Source: Pratylenchus scribneri (lineage: Eukaryota; Nematoda; Chromadorea; Rhabditida; Pratylenchidae). From it: a stretch of DNA of 64,000 bases. A program made the position numbers and the translations under genes. Shown piece after piece: positions 12,160-23,392 of this stretch. The stretch is from NCBI GenBank assembly GCA_030063045.1, contig JAQSEB010000223.1:1-64000 (forward strand). The letters run 5' to 3'. The notes under the pieces are model-generated. The model saw nothing but the letters and a program-made list of their open reading frames with translations, was not told where the DNA came from and made no database searches. The first letter of the stretch is position 1. Every line of letters starts with the position of its first letter.

Positions 12160-15100
12160 ATGGCCGAGAAAAGGAAATTATTGAATGAAATAGATAAATG
12201 TTATAAAAAGGTTTGGTTTTAAACCTTAAACTAAAAATCCACCATCAATCAATTGCAGATAGATGAAGGTTTTGAGATTTTTGACGACATAATGGCAAAG
12301 ATGGCCGAAGCGAACAGTGAAAATCAACGAGAAAAGTTCCAGGATGACCTCAAAAAGGAAATAAAGAAGCTGCAAAGACTTCGGGACCAAATAAAGGGCT
12401 GGCAAAATTCTTCGGATATTAAGGTTTGGGGACCGGTTTGAATATGATTATTAATTAATATTTTGCCATAGGACAAAGATGCACTCTCCAAATACAGAAA
12501 GTTGATTGAACATCGGATGGAAATCTTCAAAGATGTTGAAAGGGAGAATAAAACTAAACCGCATAGTAAGCAAGGACTTTCGGCCGAAGACAAGCTTGAT
12601 CCAAAAGAGAAGGAGAAATCGGATACAATCGAGTGGTTAAATGTACGGTTTACATTAAAAATTTTATTATTAAAAAACCTTAAAATTTTATCCAAAAACC
12701 GGCAAACGTGCAGAAGTGTGGTCCCTCCGGGTTTTTAATTTAAAAATAAGGGAAACAATTTTTTAGGGATAGTTTGATGCGCTGAACACGAATCTGAGCT
12801 CGGATTTTTTATATCTTGCCATCTTGTTAAGATAATGCCAACTCATACCAAGAAAAAGCATAGGGGGGACCAAGGGTATTTTTGGTGAAAATTTTTACAT
12901 AGCCAAATAATAGCTCATTTAACGCAACTCGTCGAGAGGAATCGAATGGTACAATTTTTATTGAATAATATTACAATGTAGGTAAGTTATGACCAAAAGA
13001 ATGATTGGTCTTGGTAAGGTATTTGGATATCTAACTTGCTTAAAATATAATATTATTCAATAAAAATTGTACCATTCGATTCCGCTCGTCAAGCCGCGTC
13101 GAATGAGCTATATATTGGCCTAAAAAAATTTTCACCAAAAATACCCTTGGTCCCCCCCTATGCTTTTTCTTGGTAAGAGTTGGCATTATCTTACCAAGAT
13201 GGCAAGATATAAAAAATCCGAGCTCAGATTCGTGTTCAGCGCATCAAACTATCCCTAAAAAATTGTTTCCCTTATTTTTAAATTCAAAACCCGGAGGGAC
13301 CACACTTCTGCACGTTTGCCCAAAAACCTTAAGTTTTTATTATCCAAAAAACCTTAAGTTTTTATTATCCAAAAAACTTTAAGTTTTTATTATCCAAAAA
13401 CCTGAAGTTTTTATTATCCAAAAAACCTAAAATTTTTGTTACCCAGAAAACCTAAAATTTTTATCATCCAAAAACCTTAAGTTTTTATTATCCAAAAAAC
13501 CTTAAGTTTTTATTATCCAAAAAACCTTAAATTTTTATTATCCAAAAAACCTTAAGTTTTATTATCCAAAAAACATTAAGATATTATCCAAAAAAACCTT
13601 AAGTTTCTATCGAAAAAACCTTAAGTTTTTAGATTTCCAAAAACCTGAAGTTTTTATCATCCAAAAAAACCTTAAGTTTTTATTATCCAAAAAACCTTAA
13701 GATTTTATCATCCAAAAAACCTTAAGTTTTTATTATCCAAAAAACCTTTAGTATTTAACTACCCAAAAACCTAAAGTTTTTAATTACCAAAAACCTAAAG
13801 TTTTAATCAAAAAAATCGATAGAAATTAATAATTAAAAATCAATAAATTTACAGTGCCAAATAAGGAGAATTCAAGACGAGATTGACCGGACTGAATCAA
13901 AGTTGGAAACACTTTCGTCCTCAGCCGAAACCGGAAAGAAGAGAGGGAAGAAGGATGATGCGAAAAGGAATGAAAAAGAGGTTTCATTTTAGGATAAATT
14001 AATTCGAAATTTAATCAAATTTTTAGAAGACCGAAGAGCTGCGAAAACATTTGGACCGAGTCAAATTCCATCTAATGAATTTGGAGGTGTGCATGCGAAT
14101 GATAAACAATGAGAAGTTGGAAATCAAGGATGTGCTCAGCAAGTTGAAGGAACCCCTCGAAATGTACATTGACGCATTGGACCCGGACAATGAGGATGAG
14201 CCGGAAAACCTGGACCCAGAAGGTTAAATATACTAGTTTAAATTAGAGATCGGACGGTTCGGGTTCCCGTTGGGGCTTCGGGTGGGGTTTGATCCGGGAA
14301 AAGTCGACCCGAAACCCGACCGAAGAATTTTTCTGAATTTTCGGTTCCAAATCGGGTACGGTTTTTCGGGTTTGGGTTCGGGTTTCGTGTCATCAAGATC
14401 TGAAATGTTGATTTTTTTAATCGCAAATTTTCATAAAATAAGCTTTCGAGTACTAATCTATTAAAATATTGTTCGTTTAAATTGTATTTTACCATTTTTA
14501 AAAATTTTTCTACTAAAAATTTTTTCACTTTTTTTCATTGTTTTTAAAAACCGCAAACGCAATACGCAACCCAAAACCCGAGATTTTTCACTCGGGGTTT
14601 TTTCGGGTAACCCAACCCGAGAACTCGACCGACATACTTGGCCGATCTCTAATTAAATGGAACCGAATAATTACGGAAATATTTTGTTGTAGACATTTAT
14701 GAAGAACTCGACTTTGGCACATATTTATCCCAACTTGGCGGCATGTCCATGAACAGCATTGATGACGACAAAATTGGGCCGAACAATGAGAATGGTTTGA
14801 TAAGGGGGGGGGGGTGGTTAGATTTTTGGTTTTGATTAGGTTTAGGGTTGGATAGAAATCCGAAAGAAGTCTCAATTCTAGGCTATTAGTAATTTTACGA
14901 GAAAAAATTTTCCGAAAATTTTCGACCTAAAGAAGGAGGACCTTTAGATCTCGGGTTCGACCCGCCCAGAGGAAATTTTTTCGGGCTTTTTTCTTATTTT
15001 ATACATTTTACACATTCAACCTCTAAGATTAATAACAGAAAAATTTTCCAAAAATTTTCGACCCGAAGAAGGAACTTTTAGGTCTCGGATTCGAATTCTC

Positions 15101-18100
15101 TTGACTTGGGAAATTTTTTCGGTTAGATATATTTTATCATTCATTCCACAGTATAGTCTATTTATATATACGAAATTTAATACCAAATTTTTTGTTTAAT
15201 TTTTAACCTAAAATGAGAGTCACCCCATCATTTTTTTTCATAATTAGTGGTCTTGGGTTCGAATCCGCTTAGAGGAAGTTATTTTTTCGGACCTGTGGTA
15301 GCCACTTTTATTCATTTTTTTTACACAATTCTACAGTACATTTCTAGGCAAAATTCAGTAATTCGAACAAAAAACATTGCCAAAAATGGCCTAAAAATTT
15401 TTTCTATTCAGGCAGTCACAAATCGACGAGTCCTCCGCCCGAATGGCCATCGCAAAAACACCAAAACGGGGAATTGGATTCGCATGAGAAGAACCCAATT
15501 GCTGGCTTTTCTGAAGGGACCACTCCGGCGGCGGTTGGGACACCGGCAAATCCTCGAACTTCATCCGAATCGGCAATATCCCATAGAACATCAACTGGGG
15601 GAGGAGGCGGTGGTGGAACATCGATTATTTCACTGAAATTGTCGAGGTTAGGAAGGTCAGTTTTTTATGAAATATATGGAAAATTATCTAATTTATTAAT
15701 AAAATGAAAATGCCGAAAAATTTTAATCATTCAAAATTACCTAAACCTTATATCCAATCAATAGATCTCGTCAAGGCGCATCATTTGATTATGTTTTGGC
15801 TTGGGGTTTAACTAATTCTAACTTAGTTTTGAACCATTAAACCAAAATGTGGTTTAAACCGTTTAAAACCCTTTAATTGTTGACCAAACCAAAATGTGGT
15901 TTAAACCGTTTAAAATCCTTTAATTGTTGACCAAGCCATAACCAAATTATATACCATTTAATGCGTTTTGACCAGCTCTATCCAATTTTGGGTATATTTG
16001 GTTTGTGAATGTGTAGGACAAACCCTTAAACCGTTATTTTTTGGTTTTTTTTGATATTTAATGTTTTTTTTTCGGCTAATTAAATAAATTAATATCCTAA
16101 AATGTACAGCCAAGTGAGCAATGCAAGTTCGTCCATCTCATCGCCGTTGCCCCAAACGCCTCCGGCCATCATGTCTGGCATTTCGTACAATGCAGTGGCT
16201 GCCGGCAAAATGCACACTCCGCCCGTCCAATCCACACCGATGGCGCCTCAACTCAATCAAAGTAGCCAAAGTCAGCCGCAATTCACACCGCCAACAATGA
16301 CCGCAACCAGCGATGTTCTGACTGCTGAAAACACCGACAATTCCATGGAGGAAATCATCACCACCAAAAAGGAGGAATCATCGCCGCCGCCACCACCGTC
16401 GCGAACACCACCAACAGCAAAACAGCAGCAGGAAGAGAAGCAAACGCCGGTGAGGAATTGTTGGGGTGGTCAACAACCCAAAACAAAACCCCTGTTCCAC
16501 CACCATGTGCCCAAAATTCCTACAGTGAAAAATGTAAGGCTAAGATTAAACTTTAAGAGCTTACAGCGTGGGTCATAATAGCTCAAGGGAAAAGTTCAGG
16601 GCTCAAAAAATCCAATTTTTTCTATAGGAATAGAAATTTTGTGCATAGAGATTTTGGGTATAGAGATTTTGGGTGTATGGATATGGATATTGGGTGTAGG
16701 GATTTTTGGGCGTAGTGATTCTGGGTATAGAGATATTGGTATAATATTGGGTATTATAAAGATATTGGCCTTGAGTTTTTGGTGTGGAGATTTTTTTGGT
16801 TTATAGAGATTTTTCCTATAGGGATTTGGAGTTAATCCGAATTGATCTATTCTAATCACAATTTTCTTGTTTTTTAGATGAACATTGTTGGATCAGTAAT
16901 GGAAGCCAAGACTGAAGTTTCTTCGAGGACCAACAGCTTTGCAGAAGACTCGTCATCGGTGTCATTGTTGGAAGGGAAAAATGATGCGATGGCCAACGGC
17001 ATTGGCGAAGAATCGGTAAAATAAATATTAAACTAAAAGCAATCATTAAATTTGGTGCCCCGGCTTTGGCTTTCTGGGTCAAATTACTGTATTTCGGCTA
17101 AAATATGCTGTAGAATATATAAGAACAAATAAAAGTGCAACAATTTTGTCCCAAAATGGATGACTTTCCATTTGGAATTAGGATTAAGACCTAAAATTCC
17201 CAAACTTGCCTCAAAATTTCACACAAAAATAAAGTTAAAAGAGGTGAGCTTTACTTTAGAAAAAAGGATTTAATTAAAAATAAATTATGAAATTGATTGT
17301 TGGTTCGGGAAATATTACAAATTTAAAAAAGTGGTCAGTTCTCGGTTCGGAAATAGTCATTTTTTATGAGAATAAGAGGAGAACAATTTTAGCTCTGAAA
17401 AGTGGGCGGAAAAATCCAAAGTTGATTCATCAATTATAGGGAAGATTAATAATGTGACGTGTAGAAAAGAAGGGATAATTGAAATGGGGGTAATATTTTA
17501 CGGATATTTTTACAAATTTTTACCCCTCAATTCCTTCTACATTCCATCTCATCGTATTCTCGTCGACTTTGGCGACAAGATTCCCTTCTATGGATTTAAA
17601 ATTTTTGGAATTTTTTGATAAAATCTTCTTTATAAATTTGAACATTCTTTGCTTTTTCAGAGCCTCCTATTTAATTCCGACAATTTGGTGGAGGAAGCAG
17701 TCAAGAAGGAAGAATCGCCGCCACTGCCATCACCGAAAGAAGTAGAAGAAAAGCAAAAGATGTCGGTGGCGACGAATTTCAACAATAATAACAACGCCAA
17801 CAACAATTTGCTGTTCAATTCCTCCTCATCCGCTTCGTTCATTAGCCCAATGTTAGGAGGGCAACCACCAATGGACAGATATCAACAGCAACAGATGCAG
17901 CAGAAGAACAGGGAACCGCAAGAGGTGGGAAAACATTTATTTATTTATTTACTTATTTATTAGTTAAATCAGAATAAGGCAAAACATAAAAATCAGAATA
18001 GGGGAAAAGAATCAGAATGGGGCAAAAACACAAAAAAAGGGCAAAATACTAAAATTCAGAATTGGGCAAAAAACACAAATCAGAATGGGGCAAAAACACA

Positions 18101-19014
18101 AAAAAAGGGCAAAATACAAAAAATCAGAATGGGTCAAAACACAAATCAGAATGGGGCAAAAACACAAAAAAGGGCAAAATACAAAAAATCAGAATAGGGC
18201 AAAAACACAAAAATCAGAATGGGGCAAAACACAACAAATCAGAATGGGGCAAAAACACAAAATTTACCAATCAAAATTACAATTTCAATCCAGAAAAAAA
18301 AACATTAGATTATTTGTATTTTTAGACCGTGATTCCGGCATGGCTTGGTGCTTCACCACTTGGGATGGTTCCGATGACCGATGAGCTGAACTATCAATTG
18401 CAATCGTTGGACACCACCCTGCAACGTTGCCCCGTTCAAATGGATTCGGAGAAGCCGCGAAGTTATTTGCCAAAAATGCCCTGTCAAACGCCAAACTACT
18501 ATCCGCAAGCGCCGCTCCCGAATGCGGACAGTCTGGAATATTATTTGCGATTGTCGGTTGAGACGCTGTTCTTCACGTTCTACTATATGGAGGTGAGAAT
18601 TTTGGTGGTATTTTTTATTTGAATTAATTTTTAAACAATTTTAAAAAATAAATTTTTTATAGGGTTCAAGAGCGCAATTGTTGGCAGCGAAGGCATTGAA
18701 GAAGCTCTCATGGAGGTTTCACACAAAGTGAGTTCAAATTTGGGTGTTAGGAAATTTTTAATTTAGTAAAAGCATATTAATAAATTCTAAATAAATTTTA
18801 TTCAGGTATTTGATGTGGTTTCAGCGTCATGAAGAGCCGAAGCAGATTACGGATGACTTTGAACAAGTAAGTGGCCAATAATTTAATAATTGATACATTT
18901 GCCAAATTTTTTCAGGGCACCTATGTATATTTTGACTTCGAAAAATGGGTCCAACGCAAGAAGGAACAATTCACATTTGAATACAAATACCTGGAGGATA
19001 AAGATTTTGAATGA
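12160..19014 (+). CDS. ntl-3: CCR4-NOT transcription complex subunit 3 (CNOT3 / NTL-3)
   Basis: Scaffold subunit of the CCR4-NOT deadenylase complex, acting in cytoplasmic mRNA decay. Exons: 12160-12210, 12259-12423, 12472-12642, 13855-13980, 14027-14222, 14693-14794, 15412-15646, 16110-16533, 16878-17015, 17661-17924, 18326-18592, 18663-18727, 18806-18867, 18916-19014. The N-terminal NOT3 coiled-coil is clear ([52 protein letters not shown]). The middle is a Ser/Pro/Gln/Asn-rich linker with a Gly run. The C-terminal NOT box is well conserved ([72 protein letters not shown]). The start matches the family N terminus and the stop follows YLEDKDFE. Its introns host a hAT-like element, a 47-bp repeat copy and tandem repeats. 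Confidence 0.95.
12701..13320. mobile_element. Non-autonomous hAT-like foldback element, copy 1
   Basis: A 620-bp element with terminal inverted repeats starting GGCAAACGTGCAGAAGTGTG and extending through most of its length as a foldback. It is flanked by a perfect 8-bp target duplication, CAAAAACC, at 12693-12700 and 13321-13328. It has no long reading frame. The 8-bp duplication is typical of hAT elements. It is inserted in a tandem-repeat intron of CNOT3. Copy 2 is at 38728-39346. Confidence 0.85.
13321..13830. repeat. About 25-bp tandem repeat (CCTTAAGTTTTTATTATCC)
   Basis: About 18-20 imperfect units of AAAACCTTAAGTTTTTATTA-type sequence in the CNOT3 intron. The hAT-like element is inserted inside this array, since unit sequence also lies left of it (12645-12700). 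Similar sequence occurs at 31620-31710. Confidence 0.8.
14246..14652. repeat. Foldback repeat with AGAGATCGG ends
   Basis: Starts AGAGATCGGACGGTTCGGG and ends with CCGATCTCT; the interior is rich in inverted CGGGTTTCGGG-type motifs. In a CNOT3 intron. Similar sequence starts occur at 33521 (MED15/BCL7 gap). The reading frames across it are artefacts of its composition. Confidence 0.5.
14895..15345. repeat. Tandem tRNA-derived (SINE-like) segments
   Basis: Three B-box-like motifs: CTCGGGTTCGACCCGCCC near 14952, CTCGGATTCGAATTC near 15084 and CTTGGGTTCGAATCCGC near 15252. Each is followed by a similar T-rich segment with TTTTTTCGG. In a CNOT3 intron. The same family is seen at 32660-33010. Confidence 0.5.
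15740..16030. repeat. 47-bp minisatellite element, copy 4 (inverted, short)
   Basis: Two repeat units between the conserved arms, opposite orientation, in the CNOT3 intron before exon 16110-16533. This short form shows that the array length varies between insertions while the arms stay constant. Confidence 0.8.
17965..18275. repeat. Tandem repeat of AATCAGAATGGGGCAAAAAC
   Basis: About eight to ten irregular units in the CNOT3 intron before the NOT-box exons, mixing CAGAATGGGGCAAAAACAC and AAAAAGGGCAAAATAC blocks. The lysine-rich frames across it are artefacts. Confidence 0.8.
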
Positions 19015-20211
19015 TGATTGAAATTGAAAAGAAAAAGACATAAAAAAATTTGCACATTGCCCGACCAAAAAAACTTCAACCGGAAAAAAAACCCATCATT
19101 TATGTATCCTCACAACACTCTCTCCAGTCCAGTCCAACCCCCTCTTTGTTCACATCACATTTACTATTAATTCAATTTACCACACCCACTCATTTATGTG
19201 TGTTTTTTTGATGTATTTGAGGTATGAAAAACCAGAAAAAAAGTGGTAAAATAAAAAAGATTTGTTTACAAATGATTTTTTGTACTTTTTGATTTTAAAT
19301 AATGCCTGTTACAGAGTATAGACAATTAGCTAGGCAATTTTAGGAATCTCGATATTTAGCACAGAGACTCGAGAATAGACTCATCACATTCGGTATGGTC
19401 GATTGAGTCTAGGAAATTCAATTTCGAACCGATTTGAGCTTGTTTTGAAAAGCTGAACCGTTGTTGGTTTTGATTTACTTACTTTTGCCTTAGCCCTACC
19501 AGCAGTTTGAAATTGAATTTTCATAGACTAAATCGACCATCCGGACTCGAATGAGCCTATTCCCGAGTCTCTGGGTTACCTTGAAGTCGAGATTCCCAAA
19601 ATTGGCGTTAACCTAGCTAACATTTAACCATTTCCAAAATTACCTAATTTCCAAAATTGGCTGCAACATATTATATTTTGCGGGTTAATAAAAGAGAAAA
19701 TTTTGAGCGAAATTACGCTGGAAATTTTTCAGCCAATTTCTTTCCTTCCTTAAAATAAATCCCCCTTCGGCATTTCCATTGTTTTCGTTGGGTCTCCACT
19801 CCACTTTGTTTATCGGATTGAATCTTTTCGGAAAAATTTTCTTTTGATTGAGTGCGGGAATGGAAACACAACACAACGCCTCTCATCCTTATCTTCAATA
19901 TTCATCGACCCATTCTTGCTGGAGGCACATTCATTTATCGCGCCTTGCTCCAATTTCTTGCCATCATAAATTTGCATTTATTTCCTTTTCACTGTTGATT
20001 TTGGAATTCACCCCAAAATCCCAAAAATAAGAATCCTAAGCAACCAGAGGATTATAAAACCGAAAATTCCTAAAAACAGAATCCCATCGCACTAAAAATG
20101 GGAGAAAAATTAAAAACCAATCTTATCCTTAGGCTTAATTAGCTCTTAAGACAAATGTGTCAAAGTTGAATTCGATTAAACCGAAACCGATATTTTTAAA
20201 CCCGATTTAAG
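19015..20211. other. Intergenic region, CNOT3 3' end to hAT element
   Basis: Holds the CNOT3 3' UTR (AATAAAAAAG-type polyadenylation signal near 19250). About 19310-19620 is an inverted repeat with TTAGCTAGGCAATTTTAGG on the left and the inverse near 19580-19620. I see no supported coding sequence; short frames at 19685-20030 have no family signature. Confidence 0.5.
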
Positions 20212-20219
20212 ATTAAAAG

Positions 20220-23200
20220 TAGGGTTAATTACCCGGGGGCGGGTAATGAAAAAGCGGGTAACGGGTAATACGGGTAATTGGGGTCCGGGTAATGGGTAGG
20301 GTAGGCCAAATTCGAAAAATACCCGCGGGTACTACCCTACCCGTTCCTTGTTAAGACATTTTTTGAAATTCGTTTAATAAAATTTTTAAAATTGGCCAAA
20401 ATAAGTATCATAATAAAAAATAAATCATTCATTTTTATTCTTCTTAATCTTCTTCATCTTCAAATTCTTCTTCACTCAAATCTGATTCTTCTGGTTCAGT
20501 TGAAGGACCCAGCTTCAATTTCTTTTTCAAATGTGCTTTTATGATCAGAATTTTCTCAGCCATTTTTCCCGAAAGTCTTAATAAAATAAAATTTTTAAAA
20601 ATTATAAAAATAATTGTACCGATTTCTTAGAGTGTTTGCATAAAGCAAGCCGGTTTTGGAGAAAAGCCTCTCGGATGCAATCGATGTTGCAGGAATTGAC
20701 AAAAATATCTGTGCCAGCTCTCCAAGTTCGGGGAATTTGGGCGAATGTTGTCGCCACCAATCAAAAATATTGTCATCCTTGAGCGGCCTTTTGATCGATG
20801 CATAAATCGCAAGTTGCGACTTTATTTTGGAATCCAATTCTGCATCTAATTCGCCGGATATTGCTGTTGGATTTGAAATTGGCGATTTTGGATCAGCATA
20901 GATGTCGTCTAAAATATTGCTGTTGGATTTGAAATTGGCGATTTTGGATCAGCATAGATGTCGTCTAAAAAATCGATTTATTTTTAAATTAAAAGATATG
21001 TACAATGCTGTAGACTTTCATCGCTTGAAATTGTTTCTTCGAAATTCATTTCTGGATTTGAATTTTCAGAATGTTCGGGCATTTTTTCACTCAATTCAAT
21101 ATTTGATTCATCAACATTTCTGAGAGCTAAAAAAATTTATAAATTTTTAAATAAATATAAAATTAACCAATTTGTTTTGCAAATTCCTTCAATTGGTTTT
21201 CAATGGTCATCCAATTTCTTTTGGCCCAAATTGTTTCATCATAAGCCCACCGGGGGTCAAGCAATGTCGCCATGTGCAAAATGTCATTTTTGGCCAAACT
21301 TGACACACGATCATTGATTGATTTGGTCAAAGATTCAGCAATGAATTGAACAGATGGATCTGGTCTCAATGCGACCAGAAAATCCCTGATTTTCTTCAAT
21401 GTTGGAATTATTGTAGACGCAGTGGAGATTTCATTTGAAAACTTTAAAATATATTTATTGAAGCATTGTAGAAATTTTTTTACCTTTTTGGTCTCATCAT
21501 CGAATATTTGCAAAATGGAGCAAATATGCGCCATGAAAGTAAAATCAGCCCCAGAAATTTTTGGCAAATCCGCTGACAATTGCTCAATTTTTTGCTTTTT
21601 GGCTCGTGGTGGCCACTCTTCTTGTTGCCGATCAAATTCAAGTGCCAAAATAACTTTCCTTTGCTTCCAAAAAGTGTTCATCATGGCAAAAGTCGAGTTC
21701 CATCGCGTAGGAACTGACTGTTTTTTGAAAATATTTTAAACAATTATTTATAATTCCTTACCAATGTAAGTTTTGTAACTTTGAATCCGAGCTTTTCTTG
21801 CTTTTGTGAAAAGATTGCATTGCCATTTTTTGTTCGGCATTCTTTGACCCAATGTCGGATTTTCTTTAATAATTCATCCAGTCTTGGATCCTTTAGCAAA
21901 TCGCAAACAACCAGGTGCAGAAAATGATTAACGCATTGAAAACTTAAAAATTTAATTTTTAATTTATTTTTTAAAAAAACCTTTCAATTTCCAACAACTT
22001 TGCACTTTTGGCCATATTGGCGGCATTGTCGCGTACAAGGCAGGCTAATTTCTCAAGTTTAAAACCATTTTCTGCCAAATTTTCTTCAATCTTGTTCGCA
22101 ATATTTTCGGCCGTATGCTTGTCTTCCATTGGCGAGGCCGCCAAAACAAAATCCATTCGTTTGAAATCTTTGTTGCAACAATGAATTGTTACGCTAAAAT
22201 TTTAAAATAATTCAATTTTAATTTATTTTAATAAACCTTTGAAAGGAAGGAGTCGTTGATGGATCGCTCCATCCATCACTAGTAATTGCATAATAACATT
22301 CCCCAATTTGTGATTTAATCTTTTCTTGGATATTCTTGGCCATTCTCGGCACAACAATTTTGGCATAATAATCACCATTATGAGGCTGTATATAAAATTT
22401 ATAATGATAATAAAATATTTAAATAAAACCTTTAAATTTGGGTAAGCCTTGCTGTAAAGCATTTGTAAATCCTCATCATTGAAAAAAGAGAAAGCACAAT
22501 TTCGTCTTATCATAATCCGACTAAGCGATTCTTCTGCTTTCATTCGCTCTTCATTTTTCTTGATAATAAATTGATCCAAACTCTAAATTAATCAATATTA
22601 TTTTTATTTCTTTAAGTTTCTATCTATTTAACCTCATTTTTTTGTTTTTCCTTCTTCATCTGGTTTCAGCAATTTGTATTGTTCTTTATGCTTATATTTC
22701 AAATGATTCCACATTGATTTCGTGCCCTGATCTGATGCTGATCTCTTCAATCTTTCTTGACATAATTTGCAGATAACATCGAAAGAATCTGCTATTTCTT
22801 CGAAATATGTCCACACTTTACTTTTAGACATTATTTTCTAGATTTTTTTATTTAATTTCTAAATGATCAAGTGGATAATGAATTGCTTAAATATTATATT
22901 TAATAAAGAAATTTGGAGATTGAATATTGGAATTCGAGACTGATGATGATTTTATAAGATAAATGATGTGCAAAAAAAAGAAATAAAAACAAAATGCCAC
23001 GCAAAATTTGAAATGTATATCAGAATTCCCATAAAAAAATACAATTTTTATTCCCTAAATGGTGGCTTTAAAAAAGGTTACGGGTAGACGGGTAGTCGGG
23101 TAGTCAAGGTGCGGGTAATGGGTAATGCGGGTAATTGGGGTCCGGGTAACGGGTAGGGTAATTTGCCCAAAATCCTTACGGGTACCCTACCCGACTACCC

Positions 23201-23226
23201 TACCCGTCAACGGGTAATTAACCCTA
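20220..23226 (-). mobile_element. hAT-superfamily DNA transposon, ends and target duplication intact
   Basis: A 3007-bp element bounded by a perfect 16-bp terminal inverted repeat (TAGGGTTAATTACCCG at 20220 and its exact complement ending at 23226). It is flanked by an exact 8-bp target duplication ATTAAAAG at 20212-20219 and 23227-23234. Just inside each end are clusters of CGGGTAATGGGTA-type subterminal motifs, the likely transposase binding sites. It encodes a BED-finger hAT transposase on the minus strand. The exact ends and duplication indicate recent insertion. Confidence 0.93.
20444..22831 (-). CDS. hAT-family transposase with BED zinc finger
   Basis: Exons read on the minus strand: about 22831-22640, 22582-22440, 22385-22245, 22195-21980, 21940-21765, 21720-21170, 21125-21010, 20913-20650, 20580-20444. 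The N terminus holds a BED finger (CKLC, then HLKYKH). hAT landmarks then follow in order: SDGWSDPST, VRDNAANMAKSAK, HFLHLVVCDLL, PTRWNSTF and the C-terminal dimerisation region (FPELGELAQIFLSIPATS, ASERLFSKTG). An acidic tail ends at 20444. Two oddities: a TGA appears after a 7-A run at the end of the BED exon, before its GT donor, and a 56-bp tandem duplication spans a splice acceptor. It is therefore either a slightly decayed copy or contains a homopolymer error. Confidence 0.88.
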
Positions 23227-23392
23227 ATTAAAAGATCCATCCGAGCCTCTAAAGCCTAAATTTATTAGCCCTACATTTTTTCCCTGATAAGGATTTCGCT
23301 TTACAGTTTGGACGGGTTTGAATTTTGAGTTGACCCCATTGATTGTGAATCTTGTAATTTTAGCAAAAAATTTTTTCAGCTTTTGGATAAAA

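Noticed and set aside
18062..18384. Lysine/glutamine-rich plus-strand frames
   Set aside because: Products of the AATCAGAATGGGGCAAAAAC tandem repeat inside a CNOT3 intron.
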